64,000 nt of DNA from Dyella sp. SG609 (GTDB lineage: Bacteria; Pseudomonadota; Gammaproteobacteria; Xanthomonadales; Rhodanobacteraceae): contig NZ_JAAZQJ010000006.1 in NCBI RefSeq assembly GCF_012275375.1, positions 248,001-312,000 on the forward strand. The letters are read 5' to 3'. Below, in pieces: positions 55,913-64,000 of the stretch (the first letter of the stretch is position 1; each line of letters starts with the position of its first letter). The translations under genes and the position numbers were made by a program. A model generated the notes under the pieces. That model saw only the letters and a list, made by a program, of their open reading frames with translations. It did not search any database and was not told where the DNA came from.

Positions 55913-55943
55913 CATCGCCGCATGCGGTGAGCATGCGGCGATG
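55913..55943 (-). terminator. Perfect 13-bp hairpin, probable terminator of the TonB receptor gene
   Basis: CATCGCCGCATGC-GGTGA-GCATGCGGCGATG. On the minus strand it is followed by TTCGTTTC, a short U-rich run. It lies about 175 bases downstream of the receptor stop and 75 bases upstream of recC. Confidence 0.5.
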
Positions 55944-56118
55944 GGTGTTGCGGGTGAAGCTTGGCAGTGGGCCCACGCGTATTCGAGCGCGGGTGGTGCA
56001 TTGTGCGCCAACGTACGTGGTCGGTGTCAACTACTTTAGTTGCGCAAGCGGTGGGCGACAGTGGCGGTTGCGGATGCCGTTGCGCGTGTACGGTGCATGC
56101 GCGCGACGGCATTCATGA

Positions 56119-58572
56119 TCAGAACGTGTAGCGCGCACGCCCATACCAATACGCGCCGTTGACGCCGATCGGCGAGATCACGTCGTAAGGAAAATTGCCG
56201 GCGTAATTGATGTCGCTGTTGGAGCGCGTGGGGTATTGGTTGGTGAGGTTGTAGCCGCCCAGCGCCAGGCTGAAGCGCCCGGTCACGTGCAGTTCCGCTT
56301 CGGCATCCAGCTGCCAGCGCGCGGCATAGACCTGGCGCGGTTCGAAGCCGCCGCCGAAGTCGAACACGCGCACCGTCGAACCCTGCCGCGTGATGCGGCC
56401 GAGCAGGGACCAGCGCCGGTTGCTCCAGTTGGCGCTGAACGAACCGCGCTGGCGTGGCGCGGCGTCGGTGAGGGTGTTGCGCTCCTCGTCGCCGAACAGC
56501 ACGTTGCCGGCGCCGGTCGCCGCCAGTTCCGGCGGCGTGGCGCGCACGCCGCGGATGTCGGTGTGGTTGCGGCTGTAGGCGAGGGTGAGCAGCAGCCGGC
56601 CGCCGGCCCAGGGCGTGCGGTAGTTGCCGACCAGCTCGGCGCCGCGCGTGCGGGTGTCCACCGCATTGGTGAAGAAGGCCACGCTTTGCACGCCGGGGAC
56701 GCCGAAGTGCTGCAGGATGTAGTCCTCCAGGCCGGCGCTGTCGATGGTTTCGGACAGGGTGACGCGGTCGTCGATGCTGATCTGGTACGCGTCGAGGCTG
56801 AAGTCGAAGTGCTCGCCGAGCTGGCCGGTCAGCCCGAGGCTGAAGTTGCGCGACTTCTCCGGCTTCAGCGCCTGCGCACCCAGGCCGCGCGCGAGCGGGT
56901 TGTTCACCGACAGGATGCGGCCGGTGACCAGCTTGCCGTCGGCGCCGTAGCCGCTGGTGGTGGACTCGAAACCGATCTGGCTGAGCGAGGGGGCGCGGAA
57001 GTTGTTGGAGGCGGCGCCGCGCAGCGCGAAGCCCGGGGCGAATTCCCAGCGCGCGCTGAGCTTGCCGCTCCAGTTGCCGCCGAAGTCGCTGTAGTGCTCG
57101 TAGCGCGCGGCGGCGTCGGCAAAGAAATGGTCGGTGATGTCGCTGGATACTTCCGCGTAAGCCGCGCCGACGTTGCGCGACAGCCGCGCCGCATCCTGCG
57201 GCTGCAGGCCGCCGCCGGCCTGTGCTCCGACCGGTGCGTCAAGATAGGGGCCGACCGCGTACGAGGCCGGATCGCCGGGCAGGGTGCGGAACTGCTCGTG
57301 GCGGTATTCGCCGCCCAGCGACACGGTGACGTAGCGGCTGCCGGCGGCGAACTCGCGGTTGGCGTCCAGGTTGGCGCTGCCCTGATTGAAGCGGTAACTG
57401 CCGATATGGAACGAGGTGGGGCTGGCGGGACCGAGCGAGGCGTTGAGCGAATCGCGCAGGTCGTAGTCGAAGGCATTGCTGCCCCAGTTGAGGCTGCCGT
57501 CGAGATGCCAGTCGGCCAGCGTGCCGCGGACGCCGGCGGCGGTCTGCACGTCGCGGTTGCTGCCGACCGATTCGGGGCGGTAGCCGTCGGGGTAGATCGA
57601 GGTCACATTCGCGCTGCTGTCCGGATAGCGGAAATAGTTGTCGCCGATGGTGTGGCGCTGGGTGTAGGTGCCGAACCAGTACAGCCGGGCGTTGTCGCCC
57701 AGCGGCAGTTCGCTGTTGAGCCAGCCGCTGTAGTTCTCCGACTTCGGATCGCCCGCCGCATAGTTGCGCCGCCCGCGCAGCGCCAGGTTGGCGGGCGTGG
57801 GATCGGCCAGCCAGTCCGGCACGGTGTCGAGGCCCGCGCGGTTGGTGGCGTCGTGGTGGCCGGCCTCGATGCCGGCGCGGAAGAAGCCGGTGCCGGCCAG
57901 CCGCGTGCCGAACTTGGCGGCGCCGTAGCTGCTGTTGCCGTCGGTGATGGTGCGGTCGGCGGGGCTGAAGCGGGTGTGGTTGGCGCCGTAGCTGCCGGTG
58001 ACTTCGCCGCCTTCGGGCGCGTCGTCCAGGATGATGTTGACCACGCCTGCGATGGCGTCCGAACCGTATTGCGCGCCGGCGCCGTCGCGCAGCACTTCCA
58101 CCCGCTTGATCGCGCTGATCGGGATGGCGTTGAAATCCACCGGCGTGGTGCCGCGCCCGATCTTGGTATCGCTGTTGACCAGGGCCGAGGTGTGGAAGCG
58201 CTTGCCGTTGACCAGCACCAGCACCTGGTCGGGCGACAGTCCGCGCAGCTGCGCGGCGCGCACGTGGTCCGAGCCGCCGGAATTGGACTGGCGCGGGAAA
58301 TTGAACGAAGGCAGCAGGTTGGCCAGCGCCTGGCCCAGTTCGCCGTTGACCGCGCCGGCGGCGCGCAGGTCGTCCTGGCTCAGCACGTCCACGGGTACCG
58401 GCGATTCCAGTGCGGTGCGGCTGCTGGCGCGCACGCCGGTGACCACGACCTGGTCCAGCGTGCGCGGCGCGGCGTTGTCGGCCTGCTGGGCCTGCGCGTG
58501 GACGGCGGACGCGGCGAGCAGCAGCGCCGTGGACAGGCAGGTACGGCGATACGTGCGGGAAACGATGGACAT
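56119..58572 (-). CDS. TonB-dependent outer-membrane receptor
   Basis: 817 residues. A signal peptide (TCLSTALLLAASAVHAQAQ), a TonB-box-like LDQVVVTGVRAS (about 40-50), a plug domain (about 55-190: LRGLSPDQVLVLVNGKRFHTSAL, VEVLRDGAGAQYGSDAIAGVVNIIL) and a 22-strand barrel ending GAYWYGRARYTF with the terminal aromatic. This subgroup (SPDQVLVLVNGKR) often imports carbohydrates or iron chelates in Xanthomonadales; the ligand is not evident. No Fur box or riboswitch was recognised in its leader. Confidence 0.93.
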   Translation of the reverse strand: MSIVSRTYRRTCLSTALLLAASAVHAQAQQADNAAPRTLDQVVVTGVRASSRTALESPVPVDVLSQDDLRAAGAVNGELGQALANLLPSFNFPRQSNSGGSDHVRAAQLRGLSPDQVLVLVNGKRFHTSALVNSDTKIGRGTTPVDFNAIPISAIKRVEVLRDGAGAQYGSDAIAGVVNIILDDAPEGGEVTGSYGANHTRFSPADRTITDGNSSYGAAKFGTRLAGTGFFRAGIEAGHHDATNRAGLDTVPDWLADPTPANLALRGRRNYAAGDPKSENYSGWLNSELPLGDNARLYWFGTYTQRHTIGDNYFRYPDSSANVTSIYPDGYRPESVGSNRDVQTAAGVRGTLADWHLDGSLNWGSNAFDYDLRDSLNASLGPASPTSFHIGSYRFNQGSANLDANREFAAGSRYVTVSLGGEYRHEQFRTLPGDPASYAVGPYLDAPVGAQAGGGLQPQDAARLSRNVGAAYAEVSSDITDHFFADAAARYEHYSDFGGNWSGKLSARWEFAPGFALRGAASNNFRAPSLSQIGFESTTSGYGADGKLVTGRILSVNNPLARGLGAQALKPEKSRNFSLGLTGQLGEHFDFSLDAYQISIDDRVTLSETIDSAGLEDYILQHFGVPGVQSVAFFTNAVDTRTRGAELVGNYRTPWAGGRLLLTLAYSRNHTDIRGVRATPPELAATGAGNVLFGDEERNTLTDAAPRQRGSFSANWSNRRWSLLGRITRQGSTVRVFDFGGGFEPRQVYAARWQLDAEAELHVTGRFSLALGGYNLTNQYPTRSNSDINYAGNFPYDVISPIGVNGAYWYGRARYTF

Positions 58573-58800
58573 GCGGATTCCTTGCAGCGGGCAGCAGCGG
58601 GGCGCGCCGCATGGGGGTGCGGCGTCGAAGGTCTTGTCTGGAAGGCGCTGGATCAGCGCGTCGCGAAAAAAATCAGCGACAGCAACATCGCCGCATTCGG
58701 GCGGTACGCGGCAAGCGGCGTTGTCCGGCGGTCGTGATGGTCACGGCGAGGTTCGCGAAGATAGGGAAGGGCGCGTTGCTCCCGCGCCGTCCGGCATTTG

Positions 58801-58829
58801 TTGCATTGCGCAAGGTTCATGTCAATACT
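58801..58829 (+). promoter_or_regulatory. Candidate promoter of the DUF3574-NCS2 permease operon
   Basis: TTGCAT (58801-58806) and AATACT (58824-58829) with a 17-bp spacer, about 70 bases before the lipoprotein start. The gap 58573-58899 otherwise holds the palindrome at 58866-58883 and, nearer the receptor gene, nothing recognised. Confidence 0.4.
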
Positions 58830-58865
58830 TCGTCACGAAACTTTCCGGGCGTACGACGGTTTATC

Positions 58866-58883
58866 CGTCTGGACGTCCAAACG
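58866..58883. promoter_or_regulatory. 18-bp palindromic operator candidate
   Basis: CGTCTGGACGTCCAAACG is symmetric except for one pair (C/A at positions 4/15), with a perfect core TGGACGTCCA. It lies between the candidate promoter and the start codon at 58900, where a repressor would block transcription. It resembles MetJ-type GACGTC boxes only in its core. Confidence 0.5.
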
Positions 58884-58899
58884 ACGACAGGGAATCCCT

Positions 58900-59352
58900 A
58901 TGCAATTTCAGCGTGCGCTGGCGGCGGTGCTGGCTTTTGGCCTGGTGGCGGGTTGCGCCACGCAACCGCAGGCCACCGCCGGTGCGACCCTGCAGGGCGA
59001 CCATGCGCATCCGGCTGCGACTCAGGGCTGGGTGGAGACGCGGCTGTATTTCGGCCTGGGGCTGGCGGACCAGCCGGGCAACGGCGTGAGCGAGCAGGCC
59101 TGGCGCGAGTTCCTCGATCGCGAAGTGACGCCGCGCTTTCCCGACGGGCTGAGCGTGATCGACGTCTACGGCCAGTGGCAGGGCAAGCAGCAGAGCACGC
59201 CCGAGCGGCTGCGCTCCAAGCAGCTGGTGATCGATTATCCGGACACGGCCGAGAACCGCGCCAAGGTTGAGGCGATCCGCGCGGCGTGGAAGCAGCGCAC
59301 GGGTGATCAGTCGGTGCTGCGGGTGACGCAGCCGGCGGATGTGTCGTTCTAA
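58900..59352 (+). CDS. DUF3574 lipoprotein
   Basis: 150 residues. A lipoprotein signal with lipobox VAGC (Cys about 18) precedes the DUF3574 domain: WVETRLYFGLGLADQPGNGVSEQAWREFLDREVTPRFPDGLSVIDVYGQW, a conserved stretch. Function unknown. The start at 58900 is chosen because the signal peptide begins there; longer in-frame readings add a non-signal leader. It precedes the NCS2 permease by 21 bases, so the two are likely co-transcribed under the palindrome at 58866. Confidence 0.82.
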   Translation: MQFQRALAAVLAFGLVAGCATQPQATAGATLQGDHAHPAATQGWVETRLYFGLGLADQPGNGVSEQAWREFLDREVTPRFPDGLSVIDVYGQWQGKQQSTPERLRSKQLVIDYPDTAENRAKVEAIRAAWKQRTGDQSVLRVTQPADVSF

Positions 59353-59373
59353 TCAGCGCATCAGGACATCACT

Positions 59374-60960
59374 TTGAACAATACCGCGACACGCCGCTGG
59401 CTGACGCCCGGCGACCTCAATGGTTTCCTCGGCCTGGTGGTGGACAACCTGTCCATCATGGCCTTCCTCGCCACCGCGCTGATCGGCATCTTCGGGTTCC
59501 CCGCCGACATCGTGTTCCTGCGCATGTTTCCCGGCACCGCGCTGGGCGTGCTGCTGGGCAATCTCGCCTATACCGCCATGGCGCGCCGGCTGGCCGCGCG
59601 GGTGGGCCGCGACGACGTGACCGCGATGCCGCTGGGCCTGGACGCGCCGACCAGCATCGGCATGGCCCTGCTGGTGCTCGGCCCGGCCTTCGTGCATTTC
59701 AAGCAGGGCGGCATGGACGAAGCGGCTGCCGCGCAGGCCACCTGGGAACTGGGCATGGCCTCGCTGGTGGTGATGGGCGTGCTGAAGTTCGTGCTGTCGT
59801 TCTTCGGCGGCGCGGTGCAGCGGCATGTGCCGCGCGCGGGGCTGCTCGGCTCGATCGCCGGCATCGCCCTGGTGCTGATGGGCTTCCTGCCGCTGGTGGA
59901 AATCATGAAAGTGCCGCTGGTCGGTTTCGCCGGCCTTGGCGTGGTGCTGTACGCGCTGGTGGCGAAAGGGCGCCTGCCGTTCGGCGTGCCGGGCGTGCTG
60001 GCGGCGGTGGCGATCGGCGCGGCGCTGTACTACGTGCTGGGGCCGCTGGGCTGGCTGGGCAGCGGCTATCACGCGCCGGCCGGATGGACCTGGCGCTTCG
60101 CGCTGCCGCTGCCGACGCTGAAGTGGCTGGACGGCATCGCCTACACCGTGCCGTACCTGCCGCTGATCCTGCCGTTCGGCCTGCTGATGGTGGTGGGCGG
60201 CATCAACGTCACCGAAAGCGCGCGCGCGGCCGGCGACGAATACCGCACCCGCGACATCCTGCTGGTGGAAGCGCTGGCCACCCTGGTCGCCGGTTTCTGC
60301 GGCGGCGTGGCGCAGACCACGCCGTACATCGGCCAGCCTTCGTACAAGGCGATGGGCGCGCGCAGCGGCTATACGCTGCTGACCGGCATCGTGATCGGGC
60401 TGGGCGGCGTGTTCGGCTATCTGTCCAACCTGGTGGAGCTGGTGCCGCTGTCGGTGCTGGCGCCGATCCTGGTGTTCGTGGCGATCGGCATCACCGTGCA
60501 GGCGTTCGAAGCCACGCCGATGCGCTATGCGGCCGCGGTGGTGTTCAGTTTCTTTCCGGCGATCGCGCGGATGGTGACGATCAAGCTGAGCGACCCGACT
60601 TACGTCTCGCCGCAGCGTTTCGGCGAACTGTTCAACCAGCAGGGGCACGGCATCGCGGAGCTGGCGGTGATCACCATCCTGGGCAACGGCTTCATCATCA
60701 CCTCGATGGTGTGGGCCAGCTTCGTGGTGGCGATGATCGACGGCAAGAGCGGGCGCGCGGCACTGATCCTGCTGCTCGGCGCCGGCCTGGCCTTGTTCGG
60801 CTTGATCCATTCGGTGGATCCGGCGGGCGGCGTGTACCTGCCCTGGCTGCTCGATGCCGGTGCGCGCGCGCTGGTGTGGCAATTCGCCGGGGCTTATGCG
60901 GTGCTGGCGGCGGGACTGCTGCTGCTCAGCCTGCAGCGTTCGAAGCCATCGGCCATATGA
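59374..60960 (+). CDS. NCS2/AzgA-like purine or uracil permease family protein
   Basis: 528 residues, about 12-14 membrane helices. It begins with TTG; AGGA lies 6 bases upstream and no ATG fits. The region LNGFLGLVVDNLSIMAFLATALIGIFGFPADIVFLRMFPGTALGVL and GGINVTESARAAGDEYRTRDILLVEALATLVAGFCGGVAQTTPYIGQPSYKAMGARSGYT resemble NCS2 nucleobase permeases, the latter corresponding to their substrate-site helix 8-10 segment. The substrate, probably a purine, is inferred. A terminator follows (60992-61019). Confidence 0.8.
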   Translation: MNNTATRRWLTPGDLNGFLGLVVDNLSIMAFLATALIGIFGFPADIVFLRMFPGTALGVLLGNLAYTAMARRLAARVGRDDVTAMPLGLDAPTSIGMALLVLGPAFVHFKQGGMDEAAAAQATWELGMASLVVMGVLKFVLSFFGGAVQRHVPRAGLLGSIAGIALVLMGFLPLVEIMKVPLVGFAGLGVVLYALVAKGRLPFGVPGVLAAVAIGAALYYVLGPLGWLGSGYHAPAGWTWRFALPLPTLKWLDGIAYTVPYLPLILPFGLLMVVGGINVTESARAAGDEYRTRDILLVEALATLVAGFCGGVAQTTPYIGQPSYKAMGARSGYTLLTGIVIGLGGVFGYLSNLVELVPLSVLAPILVFVAIGITVQAFEATPMRYAAAVVFSFFPAIARMVTIKLSDPTYVSPQRFGELFNQQGHGIAELAVITILGNGFIITSMVWASFVVAMIDGKSGRAALILLLGAGLALFGLIHSVDPAGGVYLPWLLDAGARALVWQFAGAYAVLAAGLLLLSLQRSKPSAI

Positions 60961-60991
60961 CATAGACCGCATGGCCGAAGTCCGCCACCGG

Positions 60992-61019
60992 AGACCCGTC
61001 AACGGCGGGTCTTTTTTTG
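60992..61019 (+). terminator. Rho-independent terminator after the NCS2 permease
   Basis: AGACCCG-TCAACGG-CGGGTCT followed by seven T. It begins 32 bases after the permease stop. Confidence 0.85.
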
Positions 61020-61126
61020 CGTTCTGCATCACACGCGCGCAAGACGCAAGGAACCCAGGTCCGCACGGCGCAACTCATTGCGTCCGGAAATCGCTAGCCT
61101 AGGCACCGGAACGCATCTCTGCGGGC

Positions 61127-61184
61127 GTATCCTGGCAGGGACTGCCGCGCCGCAAGGCGAAGGGGACGGGATACCCGGCAGTCC
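61127..61184 (+). promoter_or_regulatory. Interleaved inverted repeats in the leader of the GNAT gene (possible pseudoknot)
   Basis: GTATCC (61127-61132) pairs with GGATAC (61169-61174), and GGACTGCCG (61139-61147) pairs with CGGCAGTCC (61176-61184). The arms are interleaved, so they form either alternative hairpins or a pseudoknot, ending 30 bases before the start codon at 61215. Confidence 0.35.
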
Positions 61185-61214
61185 GGTCAGAACGTTTTGC
61201 TCAAGGGGACATCG

Positions 61215-61772
61215 ATGCTGCTCAATAACGCCGGACTGGTGGTGGACGACCGTGTCGTGCTGGCACCCGGTGAGCCTTGGGATATTTTCTTCTTCGTCGG
61301 CGAAATCGTCGAAGGCGCGCGCCAGGGGCATTTCGCCGGTGCCTATGCATCGATGCCCTATGTGATGCGCAAGCACGGGCTGGACTGCGCCAGGGCCATC
61401 CTGGCCAGGCGCCTGCCTTGGCGCCGCGGCAAGGCAGGCATCCGCTTCGTGGTCGCGCGCAAGGCGGGGCAGGTCCTGGGCGCGATGCTGCTGAAGGACG
61501 TGAGCCTCGACGACGGCGCACCCGCCGTGCTGCTCGAATACCTGGTGGTGGCGGAATCCGCGCGCCGCGCCGGCATCGGCCGCCTGCTGGTGGACTATGC
61601 GCTGCGCCGCGCGCCGGCCGGCGGCGTGGAATGCTTCTGCACCGACTTCTCGCGCGGCATGCAGCGCCTGCTCAAGCGGCAGGGTTTCGTGCGCACGCAT
61701 CGCGCCAAGGAGATCCAGGTGAACCAGGACAGCCGGGTCGCGTTGCCGGCGCGGTTCCTCTGGAAACCCTGA
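61215..61772 (+). CDS. GNAT family N-acetyltransferase
   Basis: 185 residues. The acetyl-CoA-binding segment is VAESARRAGIGRLLVDYALRRA (about 116-137); the preceding strand is LLEYLVV. The C-terminal MQRLLKRQGFVRTHRAKEIQVNQ is typical for GNAT folds. The start at 61215 has GGGG 6 bases upstream; an in-frame TTG at 61197 is less likely. Substrate unknown. Its leader contains interleaved inverted repeats, and a terminator follows. Confidence 0.82.
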   Translation: MLLNNAGLVVDDRVVLAPGEPWDIFFFVGEIVEGARQGHFAGAYASMPYVMRKHGLDCARAILARRLPWRRGKAGIRFVVARKAGQVLGAMLLKDVSLDDGAPAVLLEYLVVAESARRAGIGRLLVDYALRRAPAGGVECFCTDFSRGMQRLLKRQGFVRTHRAKEIQVNQDSRVALPARFLWKP

Positions 61773-61775
61773 AAT

Positions 61776-61805
61776 AAAAAAGCCCGGCGCTGCCGGGCCT
61801 TTTTT
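61776..61805. terminator. Bidirectional Rho-independent terminator
   Basis: A-run, GCCCGGC-GCT-GCCGGGC stem, then a T-run. It lies between the GNAT gene and the convergent MFS gene. Confidence 0.85.
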
Positions 61806-61824
61806 ATGGCATGCACGCCGATGC

Positions 61825-63168
61825 TCAGTCGCGCGCTTCGAGCGCCCGGTTCAGGCGCAGTGCGCCCAGCGTGCAGATCGCGCCGGACAGCAGGTACACC
61901 GTGACCGCGCCCAGGCCGAACTTGCTGGACAGGCCCAGCGCCACCAGCGGCGCGAAGGCGGCGCCGATCAGCCAGGCCACGTCGGCGGTGAGGGCCGCGC
62001 CGGTGTAGCGGAAGCGGATCGGGAAGTTCGAGGTCACCGTGCCGGCGGACTGGCCGTAGGACAGGCCGAGCAGGGCGAAGCCGATCAGGATGAAGGCGTC
62101 CTGCGCGGCGCGGCTGCCGCCGAGCAGCCAGGGCGCGAAGAAGCTGAACAGGCCGATCAGCGCGGCCAGCGTGCCCAGGGTGGTGCGGCGGCCGATGCGG
62201 TCGGCCACGAAGCCCGAGGCGATGGTGCCCAGGATGCCGACACCGGCGCCGACCACCTGGATCAGCAGCACCTGGTTGACCGACTGGGTCGAGCCCAGGC
62301 TGATCCACGACAGCGGGAACACCGTGACCAGATGGAACAGCGCATAGCTGGCCAGCGCGGCGAACGCGCCCAGGAAGATGTTGTAGTCCTGCTTGCGCAG
62401 CATCTCGAAGATGCCGATCGGTTCCAGCGCGCTTTCTTCCAGCGCCTGGGTGTACTCCTCGGTCACCACCAGGCGCAGGCGCGCGAACAGCGCCACCACG
62501 TTGATGGCGAAGGCCACGAAGAACGGATAGCGCCAGCCCCAGCTGAGGAAGTCTTCGCTGGACAGCTGGCTGTGCAGGAACAGGAACAGCCCGCTGGCCA
62601 GCATGAAGCCGATCGGCGCGCCGAGCTGGCCGAGCATGGCGTACCAGCCGCGGCGGCCCTTCGGCGTGTTCAGCGCCAGCAGCGAGGGCAGGCCGTCCCA
62701 GGAGCCGCCGAAGGCGATGCCCTGCAGCAGGCGGAAGAAGGCGAGCAGGGCGATCGCGCGCCAGCCCAGCGTGTCGAAGCCGGGCAGGAAGGCCATGCCC
62801 ACGGTGGCGCTGCCCAGCAGGAACAGCGCGGCGGTGAGCTTGGTGCCGCGGCTCCAGCGGCGCTGGATGGTCATGAACAGGGCGGTGCCGAACGGGCGCG
62901 CCACGAAGGCCAGGGCGAACACCACGAAGGACAGCAGCAGGCCGTGCAGGCGGTCGCGGAACGGGAAGAACACCGACGGAAACACCAGCACCGAGGCGAT
63001 GCCGAACACGAAGAAGTCGAAGTACTCGGAAGCGCGCCCGATCACCACGCCGACGGCGATCTCGCCGGGGGCGACCTGGGAGTGGCCGGGGGCGGGCCTG
63101 TCCTGGAGCGCGTCCTGGCGGGCCGTGTCCGGGGATCCGTGTTGGTCAAAAGTGCTCGACATGGCCAT
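61825..63168 (-). CDS. MFS transporter, metabolite:H+ symporter (MHS/ShiA-like) group
   Basis: 447 residues, twelve membrane helices. The MHS marks are GRASEYFDFFVFGIASVLVFPSVFFPF in the first helix, AFVARPFGTALFM and LQGIAFGGSWDGLPSLLALN. Loop GFVADRIGRRTTLG is the second MFS motif A. Group members import dicarboxylates, shikimate, proline/betaine or similar solutes with protons; the substrate is open. Two ATGs (63168, 63162) are possible starts. It is divergent from cyoA. Confidence 0.85.
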   Translation of the reverse strand: MAMSSTFDQHGSPDTARQDALQDRPAPGHSQVAPGEIAVGVVIGRASEYFDFFVFGIASVLVFPSVFFPFRDRLHGLLLSFVVFALAFVARPFGTALFMTIQRRWSRGTKLTAALFLLGSATVGMAFLPGFDTLGWRAIALLAFFRLLQGIAFGGSWDGLPSLLALNTPKGRRGWYAMLGQLGAPIGFMLASGLFLFLHSQLSSEDFLSWGWRYPFFVAFAINVVALFARLRLVVTEEYTQALEESALEPIGIFEMLRKQDYNIFLGAFAALASYALFHLVTVFPLSWISLGSTQSVNQVLLIQVVGAGVGILGTIASGFVADRIGRRTTLGTLAALIGLFSFFAPWLLGGSRAAQDAFILIGFALLGLSYGQSAGTVTSNFPIRFRYTGAALTADVAWLIGAAFAPLVALGLSSKFGLGAVTVYLLSGAICTLGALRLNRALEARD

Positions 63169-63291
63169 GCTTGAACTTGAGAACTGGGGTGGTTCGCGTA
63201 AGGATCGCACCGGCGGCGTTTAATCGCCATGAGACAAAGTGTCCTATTCCGCGGCGCAGCACGCGTAGGTTAACTTTCCGGGTCTCTCCCC

Positions 63292-64000
63292 ATGCTTCTG
63301 CTCCCCTTCCGGCCCATGTCCTCCAAGGCTCTCCGCGGACTGCTGCTCCCCGCCGTCCTGTTGCTGTCGGGCTGCCAGACCGTGCTCATGTCGCCGTCCG
63401 GCGACATGGCCGTCCAGCAGCGCGACATCATCCTGATCTCGCTGGTGCTGATGCTGCTCATCGTCGTACCGGTGATCGGCCTCACCCTGTTCTTCGCCTG
63501 GCGCTACCGCGCGTCCAACCAGAAAGCCACCTACAAGCCGGACTGGGACCACTCCACCGTGCTGGAGCTGCTGATCTGGTCGGCCCCGCTGCTGATCATC
63601 ATCGCGCTGGGCGCGCTGACCTGGGTGAGCACGCACAAGCTCGATCCGTTCCGGCCGCTGGAGCGCATCGCCGCCGGCCGCGAAATTCCGGCCGGCGCCA
63701 GGCCGCTGGAAGTGGACGTGGTGGCGCTGGACTGGAAATGGCTGTTCATCTATCCGGAGCAGGGCATCGCCACGGTGAACGAGCTGGCCGCGCCGGTCGA
63801 CCGCCCGATCCAGTTCAAGATCACCGCCTCGACCGTGATGAACTCGTTCTTCATCCCCTCGCTGGCCGGCCAGATCTACGCCATGCCGGGCATGGAGACC
63901 AAGCTGCATGCGGTGATCAACAAGCCGGGTAGCTACGAGGGCATTTCGGCGAACTACAGCGGCGCCGGTTTCTCGGGCATGCACTTCAAGTTCCTGGGGC
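63292..64000 (+). CDS. cyoA: Ubiquinol oxidase subunit II, 3' truncated by window edge
   Basis: The first 236 residues are visible. A lipoprotein signal with lipobox LSGC (Cys about 28) and two membrane helices (about 47-70 and 92-112) precede the periplasmic cupredoxin-like domain. Its marks LEVDVVALDWKWLFIYPEQGIATVNELAAP and MNSFFIPSLAGQIYAMPGMETKLH are typical of cyo-type quinol oxidases, which lack the CuA site of cytochrome c oxidases. It transfers electrons from ubiquinol to the heme-copper core while protons are pumped. ATG 63316 is an alternative start. cyoBCD should follow outside the window. Confidence 0.93.
   Translation, partial: MLLLPFRPMSSKALRGLLLPAVLLLSGCQTVLMSPSGDMAVQQRDIILISLVLMLLIVVPVIGLTLFFAWRYRASNQKATYKPDWDHSTVLELLIWSAPLLIIIALGALTWVSTHKLDPFRPLERIAAGREIPAGARPLEVDVVALDWKWLFIYPEQGIATVNELAAPVDRPIQFKITASTVMNSFFIPSLAGQIYAMPGMETKLHAVINKPGSYEGISANYSGAGFSGMHFKFLG

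Noticed and set aside
56236-58737. Long plus-strand open frame opposite the TonB-dependent receptor
   Set aside because: Ala/Gly/Arg-rich without domains, while the minus strand encodes a complete receptor with signal peptide, plug and barrel.
58866-58883. MetJ operator
   Set aside because: MetJ boxes are tandem AGACGTCT units; here only one GGACGTCC core exists and MetJ is not evident, so it is reported only as an unassigned palindrome.
63171-63932. Plus-strand frame overlapping the end of the window
   Set aside because: It is an out-of-frame shadow of cyoA, whose own frame is open to the window edge and carries the quinol-oxidase motifs.

Overview
The window is a high-GC, gene-dense chromosomal stretch that reads as a gammaproteobacterium of the Xanthomonadales/Lysobacterales, most likely Rhodanobacteraceae (Dyella, Frateuria, Luteibacter or Rhodanobacter type). 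This is an inference from gene content: a fused GNAT/carbon-nitrogen hydrolase, a TIGR03862-type flavoprotein, a histidine pathway that uses HutF, RecBCD, a cyo-type quinol oxidase, minor type IV pilins and many palindromic intergenic repeats. I saw no rRNA, tRNA, CRISPR array, prophage or insertion-sequence transposase.

Layout. 1-8.6 kb: end of a CDF metal exporter, the tiny ribosomal protein bTHX, then a minus-strand run (GNAT/nitrilase fusion, ClC transporter, HutI, an unknown helical-repeat protein) divergent from hutF and a DoxX gene. 8.8-13.5 kb: a small WXXGXW lipoprotein, a LysR regulator, and a divergent operon of two tandem aldo/keto reductases, an alpha/beta hydrolase and a GlcG/HbpS-type protein. 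13.5-16.2 kb: a Cpx-like envelope-stress module with a canonical CpxR box between the Spy/CpxP-like gene and cpxR/cpxA. 16.3-17.1 kb: a TacA-TacT toxin-antitoxin pair with a palindromic operator. 17.1-24.6 kb: two transporters, a 1 kDa-residue-scale secreted putative glycoside hydrolase, a secreted nucleotide pyrophosphatase/phosphodiesterase and a Gln-rich exported protein. 24.6-29.4 kb: an Ogt plus Ada-AlkA alkylation-repair pair, an unknown exported protein and hutU. 29.5-33.2 kb: a probable undA (medium-chain 1-alkene synthase) followed by a PAS-GGDEF-EAL protein. 33.2-42.3 kb: MsrA, arylamine N-acetyltransferase, a barnase/barstar/S4 triad, a POT peptide transporter, a lipoprotein, a flavoprotein and an ABC exporter. 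42.6-45.4 kb: pilV-pilW-pilX-pilE minor pilins. 45.4-55.8 kb: an unknown exported protein and recC-recB-recD. 56.1-64 kb: a TonB-dependent receptor, a DUF3574 lipoprotein with an NCS2 permease, a GNAT protein, an MHS-type MFS transporter and the start of cyoA at the window edge.

How the genes work together. HutU, HutI and HutF cover the middle of histidine degradation (urocanate to N-formylglutamate), but they are scattered over 27 kb and HutH and HutG are not here. Ogt and Ada-AlkA overlap and probably act together on alkylated DNA. RecC, RecB and RecD overlap by 4 and 11 bases and form one operon. The ribonuclease, barstar and S4 genes overlap in the same way.

The most notable item is the UndA homologue at 29584-30357. 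Its iron-ligand positions match those I recall for UndA, and it sits directly upstream of a cyclic-di-GMP enzyme. Other points of interest are the CpxR box, the TacAT operator, an 18-bp palindrome ahead of a purine-type permease operon, and a five-copy palindromic repeat family with short and long forms that mostly lies between convergent genes.
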